A stretch of DNA of 64,000 bases from Leptodactylus fallax (Eukaryota > Chordata > Amphibia > Anura > Leptodactylidae), in contig CAMRHE010000021.1 of the NCBI GenBank assembly GCA_947044405.1, forward strand, positions 11,268,501 through 11,332,500, written 5' to 3'. The translations under genes and the position numbers were made by a program. This document shows, piece by piece, positions 1 through 10,449 of this stretch; position 1 is the first letter of the stretch, and each line of letters opens with the position of its first letter. The notes beneath the pieces are model-generated. The model was not told the DNA's origin and ran no database searches. It was given only the letters and a program-made list of their open reading frames with translations.

Positions 1-1267
1 GAATATTGTGTAATTGGTATCTGCCTTCCTCTGGATTAACACTGTAAGATTATATGTTGAACTTGATAGACTTGGATTTTACTAATCCTTATTAAAGGGA
101 TTATGCCATGGAGAATCTTTAGGCTAGAGAATAAATTACTGATTGGTGGGAGACGGACAGTTGAGATCTCCACCAATGGGAGCGCACATTTTAGTTTTTA
201 CCAGTTTTTTAAAATTTTCTTGAATATGTCAATTTAGTTTGACTTGTCCATGGTTTGTTGATTCCTTTAAACATCAGATCCCTCAAATAGTGTTTTGTAA
301 AAATATGCATGTGCTGTATCTGATAAGAGAAACCTAATAAATGTATTGGAGCTATTTCAGTGATTTGGCTGTTATGATGATAAAATGTGACTCCATTGTG
401 ATCTGAAACTATTCTGAGAAGCAGCTGCTATCCTTAAAGTATGCTAAATATGAATATGTGTTCAGATTTATGATGAGCATCATATTTGTGGCTAGGAGCT
501 GTTTTTATTTATGAGCAGCTCATCTGAAGTGACTTTAAAGGGGTTGTCTAGGGACAAAAAATGTTCTGCTGTTTTGCAAATATAAATAAGTAAAACTTAC
601 TACCATAGATCAATTATGAAAACTACACCATTGGAATCAGTTCAGACTTCTCTCATGGTTCTGCAACTGAAGCTTGTTCTGCTGTTCTGACATAGGTAAG
701 CCCCCCCCCGTGATAGATCAGCCAGCTCCCTCGCCTATAGGCAGGCAAATGTTTGAAAAAAAAAGAAAAGAACAGTACTCAGTCTTTGAATACACCCAGT
801 TCTATCACTGTGGCTTTTGTCCGTGCTATTTCATGTCCCCACCAGAACAGAACTGTCCTTATTTTGTACACTTTTTAGGAGACTTCAACTTACACTTTCT
901 TGATTGCTTACAGTATACATTGCACTACTTTTTTTTAATGCAATGTATTATGCCATCTGTGTGGAATTAACAGGCTGGCTTAATTAGTTGCGGTTGCCAT
1001 GTAACGACATATACACTTTGCGATTGTCTTCACAAGCAGGTGCCTAATAAAGGGAGCACCTATAAGGTTACCATCCAGAATCATAGGTTTTCCGATCCTG
1101 GGCATCAGGATCAGGTTCCCAGATGTGAGTATACAGCTGGGCACCCACTTCACATGGCGCGGGGGACCCTGCAGGTTTCCAATGTACATTACATATAAAA
1201 TTAAATGCACTGGAATAAGACCAGTTAGAGGCCAACATAAAAAGTTGATTGGTAGGTCACAAATGTG
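1..1267. other. intronic stretch without a recognised gene
   Basis: AT-rich sequence. Around 126-185 it has a decayed inverted motif (ATTGGTGGGAG ... CTCCACCAAT), shared in style with dispersed repeats near 25610 and 32390. A small open frame at 674-970 has no domain and low-complexity content, so I do not call it a gene. No RNA gene is visible. Confidence 0.6.
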
Positions 1268-1752
1268 TTAAAGGGGTATTCCCATTTCAAAGATCCTATC
1301 TATACCACTAGCTTATGTAAATTCAAGAGTTTTCCTAAATACATTGCATTAGAAATGCTTTGTTTGCCTGCTATGTAAAATTATTCTCTCGGGTTGGCTG
1401 TCTGGACATCTGATACAGTTTATTGCAGTTTGCTGATCACAGTTTAGTTGTCTCTGTATGTAAACACAAAGATAACATTGAATTCACTGCAAGTCCGTTG
1501 TCTGGGAGCATGTAAGTGTTCTCTACAAACCTGTGTAATGTACTGTGCATATTATTTGATCTGCATTATTGTAGATTATAATAAATAATCTCTCATGGTA
1601 AAGACAATGTCTATATCTATTGAGGTACTTCATAGTGTCCTGGCCATTAAACAATCAAAGCCTGCCCACCAGCTTTCTGAAGAATACAGGAAGTGAGATG
1701 AAGAGAGAGCAGGCAAAGGTGCTGAGAGAGAGATGGAAGAACCCCTTTAAGG
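1268..1752. repeat. dispersed repeat R1, copy 1 (AAAGGGG ... CCCCTTT ends)
   Basis: The segment opens with TTAAAGGGGTATTCCCA and closes with ACCCCTTTAA, an imperfect inverted terminal pair. The inner part, from about 1490 to 1745, recurs at 30120-31050: TTATTTGATCTGCATT, AATAAATAATCTCTCAT, TACTTCATAGTGTCCTG. In the second copy it is interrupted by a solo LTR. The ends suggest a non-autonomous DNA element, but the superfamily is not established. Confidence 0.6.
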
Positions 1753-2345
1753 CTAAGGCCCCACGCAGCAAGCCGCAGCGAAAAAGCTCTGCTGAAAAGA
1801 CCTCTGCGGAAATGCATCGCATTTTTTGCCAAACATTTTTCACAGAAAGAAATAGTTTTCCTCAGTGGACTTTCTGCCCCTAAACAGAAAACGCGTTTCA
1901 GTAGGTATAATTGACATTATTATTTATGCTTACTTGTATAGCGCCATCATATTCCGCAGTGCTTCACAGATATATTGTCAGTCACTGTCCCATATAGGGC
2001 TCACAATCTACATTCCCTATCGGTATGTCTTTGGAATGTGGGAGGAAACCCATGAAAACACAGGGAGAACATACAAACTCCTTGCAGATGTTGTCCTTGG
2101 CAGGATTTGAACCCAAGACTCCAGCGTTGCAAGACTGCAGTGCTAACCACTGAGCCACTGTGCCGCCACGCAACAGTTTTTTAAATCGTAGCATTTCCGC
2201 TGCAAATTATATTTCTGCAATGTGTGGATGGGATTATCCAGAATCCCATCCATTTTTGAGGTACTGTAATATGCTGAGTTTTTAGCCGCAATGTTTCCCC
2301 ATGGCCAAAACACTGCGTAATCGCAACGTGGGGCCCGGCCTCAGT
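1753..2345. repeat. foldback repeat family B, copy 1, split by a SINE
   Basis: The left half (GGCTAAGGCCCCACGCAGC ... GTAGGTATAATTGACAT) and right half (ATTTCCGCTGC ... GGATGGGATT ... GCAACGTGGGGCC) are the arms of a self-complementary repeat seen again at 4418-4735, 28508-28795 and 34723-34922. The SINE at 1916-2168 interrupts it, so the foldback element is older than the SINE. Confidence 0.65.
1916..2168 (-). mobile_element. tRNA-derived SINE, copy 1
   Basis: On the minus strand the element starts GGCGGCACAGTGGCTCAGTG. It has a pol III A box (TGGCTCAGTGG, 2147-2157) and B box (GGTTCAAATCC, 2103-2113), then a conserved body (GGAGTTTGTATGTTCTCCC, GGGTTTCCTCCCACATTCC) and an AT-rich tail. This is the layout of vertebrate tRNA-derived SINEs. 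A diverged copy lies at 49014-49242 in the same orientation, and a fragment at 13926-13975. It is not a functional tRNA gene because no cloverleaf follows the B box. Confidence 0.85.
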
Positions 2346-4270
2346 GGGCCTCGAGATGCATCTGCCATCAATATCAGTTTGCAGCAGTATTTGTGAACTC
2401 AGTTTATCAGTCCAATATTGTAATACACATTCAAACTTTTAAGTCTGCTGTCTAGTATGGAGATCAATGGCGCAAGTGCAGCAGATATCTGTTTGTATAC
2501 ACTGGGACCTGCCCAGAGTGTAGTGAACAGATCAGTTACACACCGTTAGTATGAGGATGTTGAGTGCACTTCTAACACAATAATGTGTATGCTCAGAAGA
2601 ATCAAGAAGCCACATAATCAGGACACACCTTTGTGGGGTCCCCTATGTGTGGCACAACTCATATAAAACGGCACTTCTTGTCACTTTATATATCAACATT
2701 CCATGTGGACATAATTGTTAAGATTATAGCATTCACATCTGAATGGATTTCTATTGCACATTAGCCCCTTCCTGCCAAAACCATTTTTGTATTTTATTCC
2801 TTCTTTCCAAGAGCCCTTTTTTTTTTTTCTCCTCTGTTCACAGATTTGTATGAGGGCTAATGCTGGACAAATTGTTCTTACTAATGATATCACTTAATAT
2901 TTCATACAATATACTGGGAAGCTGAAAAAAAAATCAAAATGGAGGTAGAATTAGAAAAACTTCAGTTGCACCATATTCTTATGAGTTATGTTTTACAAAG
3001 TTCATTGTGCAATAAAAACGATGTTCTGTGGGGTGTAATGATCAAAGAGATACCAAATTTATATACTTTCTTTAAGCCACAGTATTCTGATATCCATAAC
3101 ATTTTTTTTATATATTTCCACACACAGAGCTGTATAAAAAAATCTCTTTCTTGCAAGGCAAGTTGCAGTTGTTTTTTTTATACCTTTTGGTGAGTGCCTG
3201 ATGTTTTCACTACCTTTTAATCAATTTATATGGGTCTCAAATCAAGTAAATTTACATTGAGGACCATTAGACTACATGCACACAAATGTAAAATGTGGTA
3301 AAACGACACAAACAACACTTGGATGACATTTTTGTCCCTCTACATTCACTTCCTTCAGTGAGCCTTGGCCACAAAATGGACAGGTATAGGACCTGTTCTG
3401 AGTTTTGCCCCTGGCTCATGAATCTGGGATAATACATGTGTGTGTATGGGGCCAGTGTGCTAGCCATGAAAAATATAGCTAGCACACTGCCCGAGCACAT
3501 GATCATGTGCATGAAGCTTTAGTGTCATTATTAAAATATCTAGTGGCAGATCATCTTTTCTTCAATACTTATTTAAATGATTTATCTGCTTATCGAGAGT
3601 TTAGTATAGTACTGTGTGCTTATAATATTATAGCTGCTGAAATAAATTCTTTGGCTATGTCATTTTCTCACTGACCTTTAGAAATATGTATTAAGCTGGC
3701 CACATATTAGAAAGGATTTAAGTCACAATTTTGCATGAAAATGCTATTGCATTTCTACCTTATCATTTCACATAATTGAGTCTAGCCAACAGGTATTTGA
3801 AAACTGAATGCATCCCATAGTTCAAACAAATTTAGTTGCTAATGCAAAATTTTATGAAAACGTATCAAAATAGAATTAAATCTCACTTATTAGTAAAGTC
3901 TCATAGATCCTTTTAAAAATATGTAAAATAAAAACAGAATGGCTGTTTTAAAATCCTCCTTAATGGAAATTTGGCAGAATTTATCATGAAAAATGAAAAG
4001 CCATAGATATACATGTACATACCTGGAGTGAAATATCAGTCTGATCAGACAAAAGACCTAATTAAAATTGTAAAGTCTCAGAATTGAATCCCTTGGCGCA
4101 AAAGTTCATACATGCATGTTATAGAATGCATTAATGGGATTTTCCCATCTTCCCTTCTCAACCTTTTGTCAGCTGTCTCTTTTTCTCCCTACCTGTATTG
4201 TTCAGCAAGCTAGTGGACAGACTTTGACTGCTAGATGGACAGAACACTATGAAGTACCTCAGTAGATATA
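2346..4270. other. intronic stretch without a recognised gene
   Basis: AT-rich sequence with short homopolymers. The part at 3265-3520 (GACTACATGCACACAAATG ... GTGCATGAAGC) is an imperfect inverted element resembling 27350-27580 and 51365-51580. No exon-like open frame with splice signals was found. Confidence 0.55.
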
Positions 4271-4417
4271 GGCATTACCTTTAGCATGAGAGATTTTTTA
4301 TGGGGTCCCCAGGTTTCCTTATGTAAACCGCTCTCTCTGTGTATAGGTTTCCATTCGGGGGGGTCCCCAAGCAAACTCTCCTATACGGAACCGAATGCAG
4401 ATGTGAACCGGCCCTTA

Positions 4418-4735
4418 GGCCCCACGGGCGTCCCGCAGCAAAGGCGCTGCGGGAGAAACCGTGACAGGATCGCATCACGGTTCTTCCTGCAGCGCTTAGA
4501 CAGAAAGTTTGCAGAGTTTTCCTCTGCGGACTTTGTTTCAATTATACCTATGGGGAAACCGCTGGAGTTTCCGTAGGTATAATTGACATGCTGCGATTTC
4601 CAAAACCGTGCTGGTTTTGGAAATTGCCGCGTGTCCACAGCGCGTCCACAAAGTGGGCATGGGATTCACTAGAATCCCATCCACTCTCTGATTGTAAAAC
4701 GCCGCAATTCGTTACGCCAAGTGGACTCCGGCCTT
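4418..4735. repeat. foldback repeat family B, copy 2
   Basis: The arms are GGCCCCACGGGCGTCCCGC ... GGACTTTGTTTCAATTATAC and GTTTCCGTAGGTATAATTGA ... CGCCAAGTGGACTCCGGCC. The centre has TATACCTATGG facing CCGTAGGTATA, giving a strong potential hairpin. GC content is clearly above the flanks. No coding capacity. Confidence 0.6.
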
Positions 4736-4739
4736 AATC

Positions 4740-5685
4740 TTTAACGTTCCTCCACTAGGCTCCCTCTTTGTTAATTTGCTCTAACTCTCTTTCCTGGGAA
4801 TGTCTGTCTTTAAAACCACCAGGATCAAGATGGGAACACAGACAGTGGAGGGGGCAGGGAAAGGTCTTCTTCACATCCTTTGTATCTTTTGACACTAATC
4901 TGCTGTTCTGTGTTCCCTGCTTGTGCATTGCTCAAAGAGTGTGCAGCTCTCACAGCAAGTGAAAAGAGATTCTATCTACTCTACTAGCCTTTTGTCTTAT
5001 TGCTGATGGGATGTTAGTCATAGACATCAAGCAACTTCCTTGTGCTCAGATTTCTCTTTTTATGTATCAGGGATATCTTTAGGTGCATCATAACCTGGAT
5101 TTGTGGTCCAGTGTCCCGGAATCTCCTATATTCACTTGGCTTTGCTCACATTTGTTTCTATGTTACAGTTACTTGTGGCAGAATTACATGTAAAGAAACC
5201 AGAAATAGTAATGATGGATTGGTGTGGACAGACTCTTTGCATGGTACCTGACACCTTCCTTTGAGAGAAATAAAAAATGTTATGTAGCCATAAGGGGGCT
5301 AGCAGCAGAAAAAAAAATCACAAGACAGCATGTATGAAGGCTTAGACAGCCATAGAACTGATTGCCCAGCAAGACCCACATATTTCAACAGCTCACCATC
5401 ATTAATGGGCAGTGTGGAATACTTGCACTGTAAAGTATAATTCTATAGAATGTTCCTCTCCTTCCAGTGATAATGCGAGGCAGTGGGGCCGGCCCCTCTG
5501 ACGGTGCAGTGATATCAGTAATCCAGACTAATGGCCCCAGTATCTGTGGAAGCAGGCACGTACCTCAAAACTTAAAAGTGTGCAGAAATCAATACACTTC
5601 AGCTTTACAACAGTATATAACATGTCACATCTTAGGGGACATGAAAAGTCCCCTTTAAGTATTGCATTTTTGTGAGCAATACTTT
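4740..5685. other. intronic stretch without a recognised gene
   Basis: No domain, RNA gene or clear repeat boundary is seen. Several short open frames are present but none is flanked by credible splice sites or shows a recognisable motif. Confidence 0.5.
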
Positions 5686-5689
5686 GTGG

Positions 5690-5990
5690 CAGATTTATCA
5701 AGCAAAATGTTCCAGAATTCTGGTGCAATTTTCACTGAAAAACTAGTGTTTTAGACACTATTTTGACACGCTTACAACTAGCCCGAAAAAGGTTTTAAAA
5801 GGGAAGGGAGTGTGACTTCACAGAAAGTGGGCATGGCCTAAGTTGACACATTGTGTGCCAAACATTGGTGACTTTTCTGGTGCAAACTAACCCAACTAAT
5901 AAGAGGTGTAATGATAAACCAGATAGTCTTATGTAATAGATTTATCAAACAGCATTGGAAACTTTGATAAATCTGGTGCAGTTTGATACG
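5690..5990. repeat. palindromic MITE-like repeat (AGATTTATCAA ... TTGATAAATCT)
   Basis: It begins GGCAGATTTATCAAGC and ends TTTGATAAATCTGGTGCAG, an inverted pair around AT-rich sequence. Similar inverted TTTATCA motifs occur at 29550-29780, 44150-44310 and 52500-52880, which points to a dispersed small non-autonomous family. Confidence 0.5.
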
Positions 5991-6370
5991 GTGTAGTCTA
6001 AGTTTGCGCTGTCTAACCTTTAAATAGTATTAGTAAGTCTACCCTATTATATAAACAGTTGCCTCATCCAAACCAACCTTTTCAGAGTACAGCCGCTATT
6101 AAGAACAGCTTGTTGATTTTGGCTCGAGAAACTGGCTACCGTTAATATTTCCCCACTTCAGCAACATGGCTCTCCATTTAACACTATAAAGTCTATATAA
6201 CCTAACTGGGTATATGGTAAGGTGGTAGCCTCCTAAAACAATCCCTTTAATATAAACGCTATGTTCTCCTGTTATTGCTCCAATGTATCTAAAATACCTC
6301 TTACCCCTCAACACGCGTGAGTACCTGGGTTCGTAGGATAACATGAAACATGCTTTCTTATTTTTATACA

Positions 6371-7976
6371 CAGTGGGGAAAAATAGTATTTAGTTAGCCA
6401 CCAATTGTGTAAGTTGTCCCACTTAAAAAGATGACAGAGGTCTGCAATTGACATCATAGGTAGACCTCAACTATGAGAGAAAAAATGAGAAAACATATAT
6501 AGAAAATCACATTGTCTGATTTTTTAAGAATTTATTTGCAAATTATGGTGGAAAATAAGTATTTGGTCAATAACAAAAGTTCATCTCAATACTTTGTTAT
6601 ATATCCTTTGTTGGCAATGACAGAGGTCAAACGTTTTCTGTAAGTCTTCACAAGGTTGGCACACACTGTTGCTGGTATGTTGGCCTATTCCTCCATGCAG
6701 ATCTCCTCTAGAGAAGTGATATTTTGGGGCTGTCGCTGGGCAACATGGACTTTCAACTCCCTCCAAAGGTTTTCTATGGGGTTGAGATCTGCAGACTGGC
6801 TAGGCCACTCCAGGACCTTGAAATGCTTCTTATGAAGCCACTCCTTGGTTGCCCTGGCATTGTGCTTGGGATCATTGTCATGCTGAAAGACCCAGCCACG
6901 TTTCATGTTCAATGCCCTTGCTGATGGAAGGAGGTTTGCATTCAAAATCTCACGATACATGGCCCCATTCATTCTTTCATGTACACAGATCAGTCGTCCT
7001 GGTCCCTTTGCAGAGAAACAGTCCCAAAGCATGATGTTGCCACCCCCATGCTTCACAGTAGGTATGGTGTTCTTTGGATGCAACTCAGCATTCACTCTCC
7101 TCCAAACACGACAAGTTGTGTTTACACCAAACAGTTCTACTTTGGTTTCATCTGACCATATGACATTCTCCCAATACTCTTCTAGAACATCCAAATGCTC
7201 TCTAGCAAACTTCAGACGGGCCCGGATATGTACTGGCTTAAGCAGGGGGACACGTCTGGCACTGCAGGATCTGAGTCCCTGGTGTCCCGTAGTGTGTTAC
7301 TGATGGTAGCTTTTGTTACGTTAGTCCCAGCTTTCTGCAGGTCATTCACTAGGTCCCCCCGTGTGGTTCTGGGATTTTTGCTCACCGTTCTTGTGATCAT
7401 TTTGACCCCACGGGGTGAGATCTTGCGTGGAGCCCCTGATCAAGGGAGATTATCAGTGGTCTTGTATGTCTTCCATTTTCTAATTATTGCTCCCACAGTT
7501 GATTTCTTCACAGCAAGCTGCTTGCCTATTGTAGATTCAGTCTTCCCAGCCTGGTGCAGGTCTACAATTTTGTTTCTGGTGTCCTTCTACAGCTCTTTGT
7601 TCTTCACTATAGTGGAGTTTGGAGTGTGACTGTTTGAGGTTGTGGACAGGTGTATTTTATACTGATAACAATTTCAAACAGATGCTATTACTACAGGTAA
7701 TGAGTGGAGGACAGAGGAGCCTCTTAAAGAAGAAGTTACAGGTCTGTGAGAGCCAGAAATCTTACTTGTTTGTAGGTGACCAAATACTTATTTTCCACCA
7801 TAATTTCCAAATAAATTCTTAAAAAATCAGCCAATGTGATTTTCTGGATTTGTTTTCTCATTTTGTCTACCTACCTTTAGTTGAGGTCTACCTATGATGT
7901 CAATTACAGGCCTCTCTCATCTTTTTAAGTGGGAGAACTTGCACAATTGGTGGCTGACTACTTTTTTTCTCCACTG
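6371..7976 (-). mobile_element. Tc1-family DNA transposon, copy 1 (CAGTGGGG family)
   Basis: Terminal inverted repeats begin CAGTGGGGAAAAATAGTATT at the left and end ACTTTTTTTCTCCACTG at the right, next to TA. The body is a minus-strand Tc1 transposase. The same family occurs at 45359-47573 in the opposite orientation, so the two can be aligned along their whole length. Confidence 0.9.
6586..7629 (-). pseudogene. Tc1 transposase pseudogene, copy 1
   Basis: This encodes a cut-and-paste DDE transposase that would bind the element ends and insert at TA. Two open pieces are seen: 7212-7400 (part of the DNA-binding region) and 6685-7194 (catalytic region with [18 protein letters not shown] and [11 protein letters not shown], spacing DD34E). 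Breaks: the start ATG seen in the 45.7-kb copy is ATA here, the frame shifts near 7280, and a TAG replaces a Trp codon near 6685. It cannot make a functional enzyme. Confidence 0.88.
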
Positions 7977-8065
7977 TATTTATTAGCAGAAGGACCCGGT
8001 TTCGCACAGGTATATTTCATTTTTTGTTTGTGTTGTGACCCCATAAGAATTGGCCAGTTTTGCAC

Positions 8066-8165
8066 TTGACATCCAGTATGGCAGTCCAGTATAGGTATAG
8101 TCTATTTATGGCTGTGTTGCTATGGAAACCTGGTAAATGAAATGTGAACTTAAATTGGCTGATAT
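8066..8165. repeat. repeat R2, copy 1 (GACATCCAGTATGGCAG)
   Basis: GACATCCAGTATGGCAGTCC ... TATGGAAACCTGGTAAAT ... ATTGGCTGAT is repeated at 9163-9830, where the hAT MITE interrupts it. The two copies lie in the same orientation on either side of the Penelope-like remnant. Confidence 0.7.
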
Positions 8166-8166
8166 T

Positions 8167-8508
8167 GACTGCAGTTTCCTGCAGGTCTTCCAATGTAGTG
8201 AACCTCATAATGTGTGTGCAATGTCCCACCACAGGCCTCTATGTGGGGGAAACAGGGCAGAGACTTAGTCAGCGAATGAACTCACACAGATCCAATATTA
8301 ATAACAGCAGAACCGATCTCCCAGTGGCTGCACATTTCTCCGGAGAAAACCACTCTATTGAAGATTTGCGGGTTGTGGTTTTAATGGGACAGTTTAAGAC
8401 GCAGTAGGAAAGGAAACAATGGGAGTACAAGTTTATGCAAAAATTTAAAACTCTGCAATTTGGACTTAATATTCATGCCAGCTTCATGTCACACTGTGTA
8501 TGAACTGT
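8167..8508 (+). pseudogene. Penelope-like GIY-YIG endonuclease fragment
   Basis: The frame reads CRSSNVVNLIMCVQCPTTGL, then YVGETGQRLSQRMNSHR. This is the GIY-YIG core with its variant YVG, the conserved Arg-containing helix, the CxxC that precedes it in Penelope endonucleases, and downstream HFSGENHS. An in-frame TAG at 8405-8407 follows LMGQFKTQ. The similarity continues in the same frame after it (ERKQWEYKFMQKF ... LNIHASFMSH) to about 8508. In Penelope elements this domain nicks target DNA to prime reverse transcription. It is a pseudogene. Confidence 0.85.
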
Positions 8509-8716
8509 GAGGGTCACAAATCACCTCCTGATAGCAAACAGATAACAGATCCCTCTGTCATGCACCACAACTTTCCAGATTGTTTTTTGACCGGTTGTAA
8601 ATAACTTTTCTACTTAGATTGCATTTTGTTTTTTTGTTTTTTTAAGGACTCTAAAATCCTTTGAAGACCATGTGTATAAAAATCTGTGAATTTTCAGTTC
8701 TTGTATAACACCATGT

Positions 8717-8744
8717 CTGATGAAGGAAGCTTGCACTTCTGAAA
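8717..8744 (+). ncRNA. candidate hammerhead-ribozyme core in the Penelope-like 3' region
   Basis: CTGATGA (8717-8723) and GAAA (8741-8744) are the invariant hammerhead core boxes. The intervening 17 bases can form a short stem II (AAG/CTT core with flanking A-T pairs, loop CTTGCA). Hammerhead motifs are known in the terminal repeats of Penelope-like elements. The short stem III and the cleavage site cannot be fixed by eye, so activity is not claimed. Confidence 0.4.
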
Positions 8745-9185
8745 GCTTACTTATAAATATACTCAGTTAGCCTCTAAAAGGTATCGCCTGATTTCTTCAC
8801 TCTTTCACTACTTTCAATGGCTAACATGGTACAACATTATACTACTATCAACTTGTGTAATAGTGTCATACACAGCGCCCTGCCCCTTTAAAGCTGACCT
8901 ACAGCAGTGAAGAAAAATGGCTGGGTTGTTATGGAAACATGGAGTGCAGCTGTGTGCATGTGGCTGACAATGCTTTGTCAGATTGGAGACGGGCTTGGAT
9001 ATGCTGGGTTGTTTCAGCAGCTCGCTGTTGTCTGTGACATACCTTGTCTGATTAGAGACAGGCTTGGGTCTGCTGAGAGTTTTCATTACCTCAAGCAGCA
9101 GCCATGCATTTTGCTGCAGGGGGCATGAGTAGTTTAAAAACGTTTCAATTTATGAGAATGCTGACATCCAGTATGGCAGTCCAGT

Positions 9186-9742
9186 CAGTGGCATAAATAC
9201 CGGGATAGCAGTGGTAGTGGCTGCCACAGGGCTCGGGACATTAGGGGTCCCGGTGGGCCCCTGATGTTTTTTTTTTTTTTAATAGGCCGTTACCTGCTGG
9301 TGTAACACCAGCAGGTAACAGGCCCTATTTACTTACTGATCCCCGCTCCTGCTCACGGCCGTGAGCATTATACTTTGTGGTCTTTTCAGCAGGCTTCGGG
9401 CCTCCTTGGTGATGTCCCAGATGTTGGTGGGCCAGTCTGACATCATTATGCATTGCGATGGATGCCGGGCTCACGTGACATCTGGTCCAACATTGAAGAG
9501 GTAGCGGGGAGTGCGCATAATACTATATAAAGGGGCCACTATGATACTGTGTGCAGGGGCCACTGTGGGGCAGAATACTGTGTGCAAGGGCCACTATGGG
9601 GCCTAATAGTGTGTGCACGGGCCACTATGGGGAATAATAGTGTGTGTAGGAATGCAGTTTGTGTGTGGGGGGGGCGGTTGCCGGGGGGAGTCTCATGTCA
9701 AAGGTTCGCCTTGGGGCCCAGCCATTGCTAGTTACACCACTG
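9186..9742. mobile_element. hAT-type non-autonomous transposon (557 bp)
   Basis: It starts CAGTGGCATAAATACC and ends TAGTTACACCACTG, giving short inverted ends CAGTGG...CCACTG. It is flanked by a perfect 8-bp duplication, AGTCCAGT (9178-9185 and 9743-9750), the hAT signature. The empty site can be read at 8066-8165. The interior has an oligo-T run, GC-rich sequence and a short tandem array. No transposase. Confidence 0.88.
9532..9655. repeat. short tandem array inside the hAT MITE
   Basis: Roughly three to four diverged units of about 35-40 bp, each containing GGGCCACTATGGGG and AATACTGTGTG-like blocks (first unit GGGGCCACTATGATACTGTG). The array is confined to the MITE. Confidence 0.65.
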
Positions 9743-10039
9743 AGTCCAGTATAGTTACAGTCTATTTATGGCTATGTGTTATGGAAACCTGGTAAATTAA
9801 ATGTGAACTTATATTGGCTGATACACAAGATATGACTGAATATTTAAGGACCTGCGAACTGCTATTGACTAATACAGGTCATAAATAGCTTGGTTGCTAT
9901 GGAAACCTATGTGTCTGAGGAGAGTAAGTGCCTGTGAGCTCTTATTGGCTGATAAGGGACATGTGACCGTATGTATGGCAGTTGGAATATGAGTGAAAGA
10001 CTTGCAGGTTTGTATTAACTAATGTTGGTCATTTTTTGG

Positions 10040-10206
10040 GAATACTGTATCTCAGGAACAGTACGTCCAAGACAGCTGAGACCCAGTCTAAAATATTCCC
10101 GGACACCTGATGTACATGTGTGCCAAATTTGGTGATGATCGGTCCAGTCATTTGGTCGCACATAAAGAACAGACAGACAGAAACTAATTTTTATATATAT
10201 AAGAGA
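10040..10206. repeat. dispersed repeat tail (CAGACAGACAG ... TATATATA)
   Basis: GCCAAATTTGGTGATGATCG, then GTCATTTGGTCGCACATAAA and a CAGACAGACAG / TATATATA tail, looks like the conserved 3' end of a dispersed repeat. It lies directly downstream of R2 copy 2 and may be its terminus. The class is not identified. Confidence 0.4.
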
Positions 10207-10449
10207 TTAACCCAAGTGTGTCGGTACTAGCCACTAAAGTATACAGAATACACATCAGTGGATGGTCAAGCAAGTACAGGTAAAAACAAGGAATACAGTA
10301 CAAGAAAATAAAATGGGATTAAAAGAGAAAATGAATACCAAACGAATCTGTAGTCTGGTTCACTGAGGCCTCCAGCTGTTAGTCCCAGGGCACTTCCTTA
10401 AGTCAACAACACATCTATCCTCACACCTCTCCCAGGATCAGAACTTGCC

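Larger units (their letters stand above)
8144..8850 (+). mobile_element. Penelope-like element, 3' remnant
   Basis: It contains the GIY-YIG endonuclease end of a Penelope-like retroelement, followed by its typical 3' region: CTGATGAAGG, GAAAGCTTAC, TTAGCCTCTAAAAGGTATC, CAATGGCTAACATGGTAC. The reverse transcriptase part is missing, so this is a truncated copy. Confidence 0.8.
9163..9830. repeat. repeat R2, copy 2, interrupted by a hAT MITE
   Basis: GACATCCAGTATGGCAGTCC at 9163 continues after the 9186-9742 insertion with AGTCCAGTATAG ... TATGGAAACCTGGTAAATTA ... ATTGGCTGATA. Removing the insertion and one copy of its 8-bp duplication gives a sequence collinear with 8066-8165. Confidence 0.75.

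Noticed and set aside
674..970. 98-codon open frame on the + strand
   Set aside because: Low-complexity translation without a domain, no splice context, and it includes homopolymer runs. Expected by chance in AT-rich DNA.
2103..2168. A tRNA gene on the minus strand (A and B boxes present)
   Set aside because: No complete cloverleaf is possible after the B box, and the sequence continues into a repeated SINE body found again at 49014-49242.
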